A stretch of DNA of 64,000 nt from Xiphydria camelus (GCA_963678675.1 OY783199.1:8888356-8952355), one strand, 5' to 3'. Counted from the first letter of the stretch, positions 37,182-48,666 are shown. Notes: generated by a model from the letters alone, not told the origin. Translations and numbers: made by a program.

Positions 37182-37267
37182 TATAATCATAACGAATATG
37201 TGTACTGCATCACACGAATGATGAAAAATCGGGTGGACACGAATGACACACGTTTACACGGAATGGG

Positions 37268-37647
37268 ATTTGTGTGCTGTAAACACGTCGATTTTAACCG
37301 ATTTCGAAAATAAATTGAGGAGCATGTATCGCTTTGTATCCGTACCAGTTTAATAGTATTTCAATAATAGTACAATAAATATGAGATAAATGGTATTTCA
37401 GTAGTACTACAATAAATAGAGTAAAAAATCATCGAATTAAAAAATCATTCCCCTCATTGGTATCCATAAAATAATTTTTTTGGCTCAAAGAATATCTATT
37501 CGATTCAACAAGTGGAATATTAAAATAATAAATTGATTGTTTAAGGTAAAATTAATACTTTTTGAATCAATCAAATATTCTTCGATCCAAGAAAAATATT
37601 TCATAGATATCTACTGTCGAAGGGAGTCTATTTTTCTTTATGTATAG
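37268..37647. other. AT-rich non-coding stretch
   Basis: Nothing recognised. Confidence 0.5.
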
Positions 37648-37724
37648 TATTGGAGGGACCGGAAAGTAATGTCGTTTTTTGTACATTAAATTCAAACAGA
37701 TAAATTTTTAACAAGTTTTTATTT

Positions 37725-38510
37725 TTAATCAATGATGTAACCACCCTCGTTATCAACAACCTTTTGCCATCTAGTGCGCAAATTTTCAATGCTGGATCGA
37801 TAAAAATCAATTAGTTTTTGAGGAAAATATCTGGAGATAGCATTTTGGACATCATCCAAATTTTCAAATTTTTTGCCACTTAGAAAATGTTTTAGCGATC
37901 GGAATAAATGGAAATCCGATAGCACAATATCAGGCGAGTGTGGTGGGTGAGGCAATACCTCCCACCCCCCCAATTCATTTATTGTTTCCAGGGTTCGTCT
38001 TGCGCAGTGCGATCTGGCATTATCGTGTTGCAGAATAACGCCTTTTCTATTGACAATCGCTGGGCACTTTTCAATTAAAGATTGATTTACTCGATCCAAT
38101 TGTTTACAGTAAAGGTCTGCGTTCATAGTTTGTCCAGGTTTCAGCGCTTCAAAATGAACGACCCAGAGAAAACTCCACCAAACACACAAAAACGCCTTTT
38201 TGGGGTGCAAACCTGGCTTTGTGGCGATTCATTCGGAGAGACCCACTGCCTTTTGCGTTTTGGATTATCATAGAGGATCCATTTTTCATCTCCTGTGATC
38301 AAGCGATCAAAAAACGCTTCTGTATTGTGCCGTTGAAGCAATAAGCTGCATGTGGTGGATCGGTAAGCTTTGTCTTCTTCGGACAGATTATGCGGGACCC
38401 AAACACCTGCTCTGCTTACTTCGCCAATCTGCTGCAAATGTTCTTGGGTGGTCGACCATGGTTGGTTAAGAGTGTTCGAAAATTCCTCGATTGTCTGATT
38501 ATAAATGATA
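37725..38510 (-). pseudogene. Mariner transposase, N-terminally deleted and frameshifted
   Basis: Reading the minus strand, the first frame includes LQQIGEVSRAGVWVPHNLSE and the first catalytic motif ITGDEKWILYDNPKRKRQW. Near 38220 a frameshift moves the reading to a second frame, with HPKKAFLCVWW, the second catalytic motif ILQHDNARSHCAR, then GGWEVLPHPPHSPDIVLSD with the third aspartate at the D34D position, and the tail RWQKVVDNEGGYIID. All three acidic residues are present, but the frameshift and the missing first hundred or so residues make it inactive. WVPH and D34D identify mariner. I do not assign a subfamily. Confidence 0.9.
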
Positions 38511-38689
38511 AACGAATATCGGCATACGTAGAAACATTACAGTAGAACTCCAATTATCCGAATCAATTGGGACCGGACCCCATTCGGATAATCAAATATT
38601 CGGATAATTGGACTTTTCCCAAAAAAAAGTTTACATAACAAGTTTACAATTAAATGAAAAAGCAACACTTTGACATGTTATATACCCGC

Positions 38690-39125
38690 GCGAGTCAAAA
38701 TTTTGCCCCTCTATTTTGATGGCCACAGAGACTTTTCAAACCTATTTTGATGCTATATGATCATCGAGCTCCTATTTTGATGCTTTTTGAACCTATCTGT
38801 AAAATTTGCTCCTGCTTTGATGGCCAGAGACCCTTCACTGGATAGAAGCTATGGCATTTAAAATAGGGTCTCCGCGAGAGAGAGTCGAAATTTTGCCCCT
38901 ACTTTGACGGTCACAGCACCTCAACTGGGTAGAAGCTATGGCATTGAAAATAGGATCTCCTCGCGAGTCGACATTTTGCCCCTACTTTGATGGCCACAGC
39001 ACCTTTAGTGGGTAGAAGCAATGGCATTCAAAATAGGGCCTCGTTGCGAATTAAAATTTTGCTTCTATTTTGATGGCCAAAGCCCCTTTACTGTGTCAGA
39101 GTTTCGGACTTAAAATATTTTCAAC
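38690..39125 (+). repeat. Minisatellite of about 110 bp units
   Basis: Four diverged copies share TTTTGCCCCTACTTTGATGG, then GGGTAGAAGCTATGGCAT and AAAATAGGGTCTC. Related text occurs inverted and direct in the hairpin at 40212-40478, and weakly near 56120-56225. Confidence 0.7.
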
Positions 39126-39652
39126 ATGACGAACGGGACTTAGAAAAATGTCGGTCTGCTGCATATAAGGACTTGAAAATTTATTTGTGAATAAATGGAC
39201 AAAAATTATAATTTTCTCAATTATTGAATCAATAAATTATTTGACTTCGAGTCTCCAGAGTATGTTGAGCAAGTTATAAACTGTATTGTTTATTGTATAT
39301 TTACATTGTTTATTAAAAATCACAGATTATTAGAGTAGGTAAATCAAAGACGATTAATTAATGTAGGATGAATAAACATTCATATAATTATTTATTTATT
39401 AATATCAATTTGCGTTTATGCAAGAATATTTGTCAAAAGATATACCTAATCATAAATTTCGAAAAATGTTGAGATAAGAATAATACAATAATTATAAAAT
39501 CTTATTTATTCGAGCTCTTTCTTATTGACTAGAAAAGCAACATACATTTATACATCAAACTTCATATGAACACCAATAGTAATATGTACTTAAAATCACA
39601 GGAGCGTGCAGCAGATGAGGACTCGAGGACACCGACCGATCAACGAAGTTAA

Positions 39653-40171
39653 GGTTTCTCGAGCGTTATACTAAAAATAGTGAGAAATGCTTGACAATGA
39701 TTGCATTCGGTAGATTGAAGTAAAAAAAAATTCAGTTAGATTTTCAAGTCTTTTAAGAAGCTCGTTGCAAAGATTTTTGAATAACAAAATAACATGTGTT
39801 CTCTTATGGGTTATAACCAATAAACCGCGATATTTCTGAGAAAAATAGTGAAAAAATTCTGAAATTTTTTGAAAAGTGTAATAAACTAAAATCATCTATA
39901 CCAATTTTCATATTCATTAAGAAGCCCGTTATTTTTTTATTAATTGTTCTTTATAAATTTAACCTTTGATAAGTCAATGTGGCAACGTTGCATGGCGTAC
40001 AGATGCATGACCAGATGTTTTGAGCTCCATTTTTGAACTCACAGATACACACATACTACTGTACGTCAAACACTGTTGCCACATCGCACGAAGAACATAC
40101 TTTAAAGTGTTACTGTACTTCAGTGGACTAACTTTTAGCAGGGAAAAAGCCCCTGTACTGCTCGAGAAACC
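39653..40171. mobile_element. TTAA-flanked element nested in the pogo-like element
   Basis: GGTTTCTCGAGC at 39653 and its exact inverse GCTCGAGAAACC at 40160-40171 are bounded by TTAA (39649-39652, 40172-40175). The 519 bp interior is AT-rich and includes a smaller inverted pair TGTGGCAACGTTGC/CACTGTTGCCACAT at about 39978-40085. Non-coding. Confidence 0.65.
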
Positions 40172-40211
40172 TTAAGCAGCAAAAATTGTGGACAGTAGTT
40201 GGATGGGTGAC

Positions 40212-40478
40212 CGCCCGCGAGTCTGAAATTTTGCCCCTATTTTGATGGCCAGAGTCTTTCCATTGAGTAGAAGCTAAGGCATGCAAAGTAGGTTCTCGCT
40301 CTATGTTATTTTGCTTCTGCTTTGAAGCTAAAAGTGGAAAATGCGGAAATTTGTCTGATTTTTAGCTTCAAAGTAGAAGCAAAATAACAGAGCGAGAACC
40401 TACTTTGGATGCCTTAACTTCTACTCAATGGAGAGGCTCTGGCCATCAAAATAGGGGCAAAATTTCGACTCGGGTAGC
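40212..40478. repeat. Large hairpin of the minisatellite unit
   Basis: GAAATTTTGCCCCTATTTTG at about 40212 and its inverse near 40478 define two arms of about 120 bp, which match almost completely, including TAGAAGCTAAGGCATGC and GTAGGTTCTCGCTCT. A transcript would fold into a long stem. Confidence 0.85.
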
Positions 40479-40620
40479 ATACTTACAAGTGCTGTACATT
40501 ATTTTGCTTTCATTTCTGTCTTACATTTTTTTTTTCTGAAAGCGATTCGGATAATTAGCGATTCGGATAGTCGGAGTTCGAATAATTGGAGTTTTACTGT
40601 ACTTTCCGGTGCTCCTAATA

Positions 40621-41957
40621 TTTAACTTGTCGCGGATACACAGCGACACGTGCTACTCGTGATAAGTGTCACGGGCACGCTTCGTTTTGAACTCGAGCAA
40701 ACTAACGCTGCGCGACGAGCTGCAAGTACCGTGTCAAAGTTAAAGCTCAACGAATCCGCCGCTTCTCACTCGCCGATCCGCGCGCGCGTTCGAGGTATAC
40801 TTCTTCCTCGACTAAAAAAGTGAACGCGCTGAGCGTGCAGGGCTCTCGAGAGCAAACCAGTTCGCGTGTTTGCCCGTGAAACGCGATGCTAAACATTGCA
40901 TTTTCTACCCGGCGCTTGTCACGGCCGACACACCCGCGCGTTCGATACGGGCTTCTCCTGTGGGGATTACGAACGTTCGACAACGGTGCCGATGATCGAA
41001 TCTGCAATAGCGTGCAACTGTAGGAATGAGCCAGTAACCGATTACAGATGATGGGTACCCGCGCGCTAGGGGGGCAAATAAGTCCCCGGAGTGCCTAGCC
41101 AGCTGATTTATCCGCTCGATTCGTCGGATGGATCCGTCGCCCTCTGCAGCGATTACCGCGAATATTGTCGTGCTTCTAAGGCTAGGCGCACGGTCATTGC
41201 TAATTAGGTAATCGGAATAGCTTTAGGTAAACTGTATTTGCCCTACTACGATCTCGACTGATTTTTGCGTATAGTTGCGAACTCGAAGTATATACTATTG
41301 GGGGGGGGGTTAGTGGTAGAAAATAAAAGCGCCGAGGAGAACGCTAAAACAATCAGTCAAGATTATTTAGAGTGAATAAAAATACTTCGAATCACGACGA
41401 AATGCAGAAAAGTGATAAGCTCGACTTTGAAGAATGCCCTTTCATATTTTGAGAAAAGATTTCATTTCCCGGCGAAGTGTTTTTATCAGGAATTATCTCG
41501 ACCGAACAGCATGTGCCGCGCTATAAATGTTTTTGAAGTTTAAAGTCCTTTGCATATACGAGTAATACAGGCGCTTTTGGTGCCAAGTTCTTTATTGAAA
41601 TGTTCCCGAAAGGTATTGAAAGTGCCAACCTCGAAAAAAAACCCTAGGCGTGGCATATAAAAAAGGAGGCTGGGCTATAGCCTACACCCCACGTGAGCAA
41701 CGAAGGGTTAGTGGGATATCTTTGAGGAGATACTTAAAGGGTAAGTAGCAAATTTTTGAAATAACAGAGCCTCACTGAACCAAAAAGACATTATCTCTTA
41801 CCTAAAGCTCTGTTAATTGTTTGGAAAATTTTAATCATGAATAGTTTGAGAAGTATTATCCGAAGAAAGATGTTGAATAGGAAACATACTTTAAAATATT
41901 CGTGAGGAATATTTTCATAAAAGCAACATGGGCTCTGAATTATATTCGGTATACTCG
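40621..41957. other. Non-coding stretch, GC-rich in its first half
   Basis: 40640-41180 is CpG-rich with open frames lacking motifs. A nine-base G run lies near 41301. No gene called. Confidence 0.4.
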
Positions 41958-41973
41958 TATAATGAGAAGAATA

Positions 41974-42457
41974 TATACAGGGTGTAAAAAAAGTCCCAGG
42001 ACGGCCGGATATTTTGAAAAATATGCGTCCCATAGAAAAACAAAAAACACGGGTTCAATGTTTTTAAAAGTTCTATTCAGTCATATCAAACTCGACTCCC
42101 CTCCCCCCACCCCCGCTGGGTGGCGCGGGGTAACTTCAAAATTTTTAATGGAAACCCCAAATTTTTATTGCAGATTCGGATTTTACGTTAAAAAATAAGA
42201 AACTTTCGTCTGAAATATTTTTTGTATAAGGGGTAGATGGCGCTTCAATCGATGGGGACACAAACTTTGGGTATCCATGGTACTTGTATGAATGCACAGT
42301 GCGCCGTGAACAGAAAATCTCAGAATTCGAATTCGGCGGTGTGTTAGGGGAAAGGGATCGAATTTTGCGCGGTAGCTCGATTTCAGTTTTGCAGATCAAC
42401 CCGAGGTTTAGTGGAGTGCAAAATATTCGGCCGTCCCGGGACTTTTTTTACACCCTG
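41974..42457. mobile_element. Inverted-repeat element flanked by a 16 bp direct repeat
   Basis: CAGGGTGTAAAAAAAGTCCC (41978) and its inverse at the right end (to 42457) form the termini, extended by the CGGCCG motif. The 16-mer TATAATGAGAAGAATA stands on both sides (41958-41973, 42458-42473). The length of the flanking repeat is unusual for a cut-and-paste element with inverted ends. No coding frame with known motifs. Confidence 0.7.
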
Positions 42458-42774
42458 TATAATGAGAAGAATACCAAATTAGAAAAAAGGAATTTCAATC
42501 AATTGTGCGGATGCTGTGTACAAAAATCCAATGAATGAGAAATTTACTCTTCATCCCACCCATATTCAACAACCCCTTCATTCATTCATTCCCTTCATTT
42601 TGTAAAGAACTGAAAGTCCACTAAAAAACAAAGAAAATAACGAATTAAAAATATTACTAACGTATAGCATTCGCTCGCCGTTCATTCATTCCTTATCTCT
42701 CGTCTTCTTAGCCCGATAACGAATTCAATGGCGCCGCGTGTCGAAAGCCTCCGGGAACAATAATCCCGTATCGG

Positions 42775-43019
42775 ATGCCGGGGTTTCCTCAGCAGCCTCC
42801 TCCGAAGGCCCTGGACCTGGACCTCCGGGAGTACGCGCGGACCGAGAGAGCCGGCCAACGCTGGCAATTTGCTGATGCGAGTTATGCAATCGACGGACTG
42901 GCCTTGCGCCAATCTCGTGTATCACTCAACTCGTCCCACAGGCACACGTACTCCGCGTGTACGCATACCGAACTCGCTCATTCGCGTCGTCAACACTGTC
43001 GTATCCCCGACAACTCGGT
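42775..43019 (+). CDS. Candidate exon ending at a strong splice donor
   Basis: A GC-rich frame starts MPGFPQQPPPKALDLDLREY at 42775 and stays open to a perfect donor GTAAGT at 43020-43025. The region is compositionally distinct from its AT-rich flanks, and codons are GC-rich at the third position at the start. No domain is recognised. It could be a first coding exon, an untranslated exon or a chance frame in a GC patch. No acceptor or downstream exon could be linked. Confidence 0.2.
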
Positions 43020-43284
43020 GTAAGTATAATACTCGTAATATCGCATTGGTATCGATACCGCAGCGGCGAGTGTGACGTAATTGCGGGGAACCTCGGTCGC
43101 AGACGATACGAGACGCTCGGTTTATCTCACACAGATCTTCCGGAGATTAAAGATGATCGAGAGGCGTTCGTGGGTGCTTCGTTTATATTTTTCTCTTCTT
43201 AGGGTTTAAATGCAATGAAAGGAATGAGACGGGGGATAAAAAACAGCGTGCTTGATCAATGGAATCGCGTGTTTCGCTGAAATA

Positions 43285-43418
43285 TTGGGTTGTGCCATAA
43301 GTCGTGGTAATTTTGTTCAACATTGTGGAAACTTTATTCTTCATAAAAGAAATTAACAAATTAATAATTTATTGTTTCTGAGAAATTTAAATTTGACACG
43401 ACTTCTGACACAACCCAA
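43285..43418. mobile_element. Mariner-type miniature element
   Basis: The left end TTGGGTTGTGCCATAAGTCG and the inverted right end TTGGGTTGTGTCAGAAGTCG are flanked by TA (43283-43284, 43419-43420). At 134 bp it is a deletion derivative of a mariner with TTGGGTTG ends. Confidence 0.8.
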
Positions 43419-43420
43419 TA

Positions 43421-44265
43421 GTTAGCGGGATTGGTCGACAGCTCTGTTCTCTAATCCCTGTTCCCTACTAAGTAAAAAAGTGGTGTTAATTTTTAACACA
43501 ATTTCACCGGTTTGGATCTATATATACGATATTTCGTGTCATTCAAACTTATGCGGAACGCAATGCAGCCTGATTTTAACGTAAGTATTCAGAAAGTCTA
43601 ATATTGTACAAAGTATCGTAGCTGCCAATTTGCCTATCAGCTTGCTTGTGATTTTCATGAGTGAGTTATAAATACTCCGACTGTTTACCTATTTACAATA
43701 AATGCTGCATTACGATACGTAAATAGTCATTTAGTATCGATGAAAAATGGTTTGTGCTTGTCAAAGTGGTCAGAAATGGAGAATTGTGTAAATTATAGTT
43801 TCAATTTTTTATTAGGACGTATGTCCGAGGTACAACTGCCAACCTAAAGACGAGAGTAAATCTGGAGAGAGGAGCCTCAAGTAATGACGAATAAACGAAA
43901 ACTTCGCACAAAGCGCGTACATTGTTACTGGTACGGTACAATTTACAGGTATCGGTCTTTCCGTGAGCAGTGTGATCGACAGAGAAACTCTTACGCGTTC
44001 GTCGAAGAACATCGGCGTTCTCGCACGCACTCACGCGTTCCCTATATCAATTATCAAGCTTACGAACATGTATTTTTATAATTCTCCAAACAATGTCACC
44101 ACGCTTTGCAGCTCGTCATCGTTCGCACGGCGGCGCTTCGTTTTAACCGTCAAATGACACATACGTTCATTTCTGTCTCGACTTTGGCCCTATATTTACG
44201 AACGCGCGGCTATTACGGGGACTCTAGATTATGGGATGTGCTGTTTAACGGATAATTCAAGTAAT
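43421..44265. other. Non-coding stretch
   Basis: Overlapping short frames near 43801-44157 have no motifs. Nothing recognised. Confidence 0.5.
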
Positions 44266-44435
44266 GGGGCTTACAGACAGAACGCGTCAAAGCGCACGTT
44301 GGTTGAGTCGCTCGCTCATACAGCCGCTTTGACTGGAAAGCGGAAGTACTTTTTACTTATTGTTAGAACTACTCTGTGACTCGCGTTGGCTTGGCCAGCG
44401 TACGCTGCAATGCGTTCTGTTTGGCCTTATTGAAT
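44266..44435. repeat. Diverged inverted-repeat element
   Basis: AATGGGGCTTACAGACAGAA and the inverted right end (AATAAGGCCAAACAGAACGC) flank a centre rich in GCGC and GTTGG motifs. The match is weak but continues for about 45 bp. Confidence 0.4.
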
Positions 44436-44449
44436 CTTAAAGGTTGCAT

Positions 44450-44800
44450 TATCGGAATAGTATCTTATGTCATTAGGCGGAAATCCGAGGTTTTTTCAGA
44501 CTGTGTTTAATTAGGTCGTAACACAGTCTTAAAAATCGGAGGATTTCAGCCGAATAACATACTATTTTTTCTCACGAATGTCCATTTCTCAAAACAAAAC
44601 AAACAGAAGTATATACGGCTCATTTCACGTTGCGTTTATCAGTTTGGAAAAAGGACTCACTTCGGACTAAGCAATCTTTTAACAGCCTGCGGACTCCCGG
44701 TCGGTGTCACGTGGGAAAAACGCCATCTTACGGTCTAAAAATAGGTTGGAAAGGGCCTCGAAATGGGTATGAGCGAGGAAAAAGTTTTTCCCCTTTTTCG
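44450..44800 (-). mobile_element. Fragment related to the Transib-like element
   Basis: Read in reverse complement, this stretch follows the interior of 20618-22307: GTAAGATGGCGTTTTTCCC, GTGACACCGACCGGGAGTCC, a TTAGTCCGAAGTG phrase, AACGTGAAATGAG, GACATTCGTGAG and the CAGACTGTGTT inverted repeat, in the same order. The CACAGTGGG ends are absent. Confidence 0.65.
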
Positions 44801-45600
44801 CGGTACTGACGATAAAAAGAAATGAAACGGCATTCTTAAACATATATCTACAAATTATGTTTAAGGAAGTACTTCCTTAATCAGATTTTATCATACATAA
44901 TGGTATTTGCATCTGCAATAAGAATAGAGAATAAATCTGTAAAAATTCAGAATCCCCTTGAAAAAATATTCTTTTTTCTTTTTATTTGCTACGTACATAC
45001 AAACACAATTATACTCTAGTGAGCATGTATGGTAGTATCGTATATATGCAAAGCAAATGCCATACGAAAAGTACCAACGAATCAACAGATGGTACTGCCG
45101 ATATGCATGTGTACAATTACACGCGATCACTAAAGCACAACAGTATTTATACCCACGTAGCGAATAGTGTCAAAAAATGAAAGTGTGTATTTTTAAGAAT
45201 CAATAATGCAAGCTTAACAATTTTTGTTCGCGCAGCACGGGAAAGTCAGTTATATAATGATAAATCGATACTAGCGACAGATTCATTAATCAAGAACTCT
45301 AGTAGTTAATACAATTAATTGACTTCCACCTATAATAGTACTAAGCTTTTCACCCTCTCAATTATTTCCCCAGCTTTTTATCAATTCATTTATAGCCCAA
45401 GTATGCAATACTATATTTGACTGTGAGGAACGTATAAATAAACCCTGTATAATTACCACGATTAACGAATTTTTCGAGGACTTTATGTGACGGAGTAGGC
45501 TATTTCGGGAACCGTCCAAACTATAAGAGGAAACACGCACGCGCATGCGCAGGTAGTAGATGTCTCATGGAAAATTATATACGGGGCAGTAAAGTGTAAT
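44801..45600. other. AT-rich non-coding stretch
   Basis: Nothing recognised. Confidence 0.5.
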
Positions 45601-45639
45601 CGTTTTAAAGGGTTAATGGCGAAGTAACGGGGTCAATTT

Positions 45640-46008
45640 CCCTCGCTCTCCGCGAACTCTTCTTCCTTCTCCACCCCTACCGCTCTAACGTCGGGTGGGT
45701 TTATACTTTTGTTCTCTTCTTTTTTTCAACCCCCTCGATCCCGCACCGACCGAGAAGTCGAGAAGCCGGCCGTTAATGCGCTTCGTTTCCCATCTGCAGA
45801 TGCAAATCTCGTGCCGTTTCCCCTTATATCTACTCGAGTGCCACGAGGAAAACGTACAGTCGCACCGTCGCGGACCGACCGAAGTCGGGGGATCGGAGTC
45901 TCTCGTTCGTTTCGCGCGACTGCCGACGCGCGGCGCTGCGGGAGGAAGTGCGCGAGGCGTGCGTTGTGCCGGCGATCTGTTCGCGAAGCGCCGTTAGCGT
46001 TGAAATAG
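45640..46008 (+). promoter_or_regulatory. GC-rich region, possible promoter and untranslated exon
   Basis: Dense CpG and pyrimidine-rich tracts (45655-45740) are followed by a GC-rich block ending AAATAG and GTAATT at about 46009, a weak donor. The three open frames (two plus, one minus) disagree with one another and carry no motif. Confidence 0.25.
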
Positions 46009-47104
46009 GTAATTAAAAGTTGTGCAACTTTGTGTGGCCGCGCGGTGGAACCCACGGATGGATCGGATATCGCGCGGAGTGACGTTGGACTGGAAAATAC
46101 CAGCTGAAAACTTTCGCGCGGAGGCGCCTGCTTGCGCAGCGAATTTGTTGGAGAATCTTGTAATGCAAGCGAGCGGGACGAGCTCGTAAATTACGCCTGA
46201 TGCGTAAATACGTAATGCCGCACCTGACGTTGAGAGAGCGATGAACGGGTTAAATTTAGATGTATATGTACAGTTGTCACATTCGGAGAAATCATTAGCT
46301 CGCGTTTACGCAAACCTGCTAGAGGATTTACTCACGAAAAAAGTGGGAATTTATTTGCATCTAACGGAGATCAAATAAGAGGCCGACAGAAAAAATTTGC
46401 TTCCGACCAAGTGGCCATTTTAGGTCAGCTTCAAGGTTTCTGGCGTGCTGGAATTAACTCCATTAGCCAAATAGCTTCATCACGTAAGGTTTTTGAGATA
46501 TCGTCATTGAAAAGTGCCGAAAAGGCCATTTCAGGACACATTTCGGTGAGAATATCTCGAGAATCTGAGATGATAAAGCCATTTGGCCGACGGAATCGAA
46601 TTTAGCATTAAATAAATCTATCAAAATCAATTGTTTCGATCAGTAAATCAAAAAATGCATACTTCGCGTACTTCAGCGAAACTTAACCTGTGCTCTGATA
46701 TACATAGGTATACTAGGAATAATATTTCCTAAGACATTCGGAAACATATGAGGGGTTCCACATCAACTTGAAATGCCGCCGAACTTTGAGTCACAGATTT
46801 TGTTGTAATTTTTTTTATGTAGGTAGTACTTTACCATTTATAATAAATTCTCAAATTTCTTTTTAATCCAACATTGCGTTCTTGTCCTATCATTTATTGA
46901 AATTTCCCATATTTTCTAATCTTGTGAAATATATTCCCACTTTTTTCTCCTACTAAATGAACTCTAAGAAAAAAATTCCTTATACAAAAAATGCTCTTTA
47001 TAACCTGAACTTAGTAGAAAAAAATTGATATCATTTCTAAACAAGCGAATAATATGAGAAAAAATAGTTTATTTTACTAATACTGATACTCAGTAATTGT
47101 TTAA

Positions 47105-48544
47105 CACGTTGACTGTCCCCATAAGGAATTGTTTCCATCCCACGACGTCCAAAAATGAAATCACCATGCATACGGCAATGGCAAATGAATCACATATCAT
47201 CACCCTAATTATAAAACCTCGTAACTCAACTTTTAGTCGAAAATGAGATTTTAGTGCCACACACACATCTGTTAGAAAAAAAATACTTTATAAGAGATAG
47301 AGAAAAAACCATGCAACTCCATATAATTTAGTTTTAATACTATTACCAGAATAGAACACGTTAACTCCCTTACGTCTATGCGCAATAGAAGCATTTTTTG
47401 TTTCCTGTAAAATTTGTGATTCTGGAGTTACGAGGTTTTATAATTAGGGTGACGATATCGAGTGCTATACGGCAGGACCTCGTAACTCACATTTCAGTGC
47501 CTTGCACTTACCTTGCGTAACCTCGTCGTTACAGCCCGTTCACACGATACGGTTTTTTCCCGTTTCGGTATTTTACCGAATCCGTTTTTTTACCGTGTGC
47601 TGCAGTGGCGCATACATTTAAATGGGCGCGTTCACACGGTACGTCTTCGAAACTCATACGGCAATTTCACCGATTCGGTCGAGACTGGCGTTCGGTTTTC
47701 GGGGGTCGTGTTCACACGATACGGTTTTTTCCCGTTTCGGTAAATTCACCGAATCGGTTTTTTACCGTGTGCTGCAGTGGCGCATACATTTAAATGGGCG
47801 CGTTCACACGGTACGTCTTCGAAACGCATACGGCAATTTCACCGATTCGGTCGCGACTGACATTCGGTCTTGTCACTGAAAACCGAATGGCCCGATTCGG
47901 GAAAATAATCAAATCGGTTGCTAGTGGCAATGTCTATGCATCGAAGTGTTCAGACAGGATAGTTTTCGTACTGATAGGGCTCGTGCATGGCCGGGTGATG
48001 GCGCGATAATAAACAATGATTTTAACCCTTTTAGTACCGGACGACGATATATCGTCGTTCTCTGCACTTGCGAAAAGTGCCAGCGACGATATATCGTTGC
48101 GTATGCGATGGCGCCATGTTCTTCGCATTACACGAAAAGCTCTATCTGAAAATAAATTTATAAAACGTTATAAACGATCTAATAACATTGCAAAGTAATG
48201 TAATAAAAATTGTTTTTGAGTATCCTTTGCATTCGCTCGAGCGGCACTGTTTCGACGCCCGGGCGATTGGTTGACACGTCCACTCGACGTGTGCGAAACA
48301 CTTGCCAGAGCCGTAGCCGAGATAGGTATAGTGTCAGGGGGCTGACCGATTCGGTAGAATTTTACCGAAACGGTGAAAAACCGTATAGTCTGAACGGGCT
48401 GTTCGGTAAAATTACCGAAACGGTGAAAAACCGCATAGTGTGAACGAAAAAACCGTATCGTGTGAACGGGCTGTTAGGGTGTCTCATGGACGTACAGCGA
48501 CGTTTCTGTATGAATCATATGTGACTCATGGGACAGTCAACGTG
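47105..48544. mobile_element. TTAA-flanked element carrying a Harbinger-type insertion
   Basis: The left end CACGTTGACTGTCCC and its exact inverse GGGACAGTCAACGTG are bounded by TTAA (47101-47104, 48545-48548). Within it lies the 942 bp insertion 47532-48473. An inner inverted pair, CACCCTAATTATAAAACCTC near 47201 and its inverse near 47451, marks another fold. Confidence 0.75.
47532..48473. mobile_element. PIF/Harbinger-type element, non-autonomous
   Basis: The left end CAGCCCGTTCACACGATACG and its inverse at the right end are bounded by TTA (47529-47531, 48474-48476), the 3 bp TWA duplication typical of PIF/Harbinger. Inside is a direct duplication of about 175 bp beginning GTTCACACGATACGG (47539 and 47709). 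The right side has two inverted GTTCGGTAAAATTACCGAAA-type copies. No transposase or Myb-like frame is visible. Confidence 0.75.
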
Positions 48545-48666
48545 TTAATAAAAAAAGAACCAATGCTCATCCCAACCTCGTTTCGGGCTCAATATTTTCC
48601 TAATACACCAAGGAATTCATGGTTAAAATTTTGTTAAAACAAAAATGGCGTATTTCAGATAATTAA

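Larger units (their letters stand above)
36270..37267. mobile_element. TTAA-type element interrupted by a nested element
   Basis: The left end CCCATTCCGTGTAAACGT follows TTAA (36266-36269). The right end inverts to CCCATTCCGTGTAAACGT, but the outside bases have decayed from TTAA to ATTT. The phrases GGGTCATTTGTGTCCA and its inverted partner extend the arms. A TA-flanked element occupies the middle (36450-37181). Confidence 0.65.
38540..40599. mobile_element. pogo/Tigger-like element inserted in the mariner
   Basis: The left end CAGTAGAACTCCAATTATCC and the inverted right end CAGTAAAACTCCAATTATTC are flanked by TA (38538-38539, 40600-40601). The interior has repeated ATTCGGATAATTGG phrases near the ends, a minisatellite (38690-39125), a TTAA element (39653-40171) and a large hairpin (40212-40478). 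No transposase frame is visible. Confidence 0.75.
37650..40618 (-). mobile_element. Mariner element split by a pogo-like insertion
   Basis: The end at 37650 reads TTGGAGGGACCGGAAAGTAA, and the far end inverts to TTAGGAGCACCGGAAAG at 40618. Both are flanked by TA (37648-37649, 40619-40620). The transposase remnant lies on the minus strand near the left end. The 5' end of the element is separated from it by the 2.06 kb insertion at 38540-40599. Without the insertion the element would be about 0.9 kb, shorter than the usual 1.3 kb, so the N-terminal coding part was also deleted. Confidence 0.8.
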
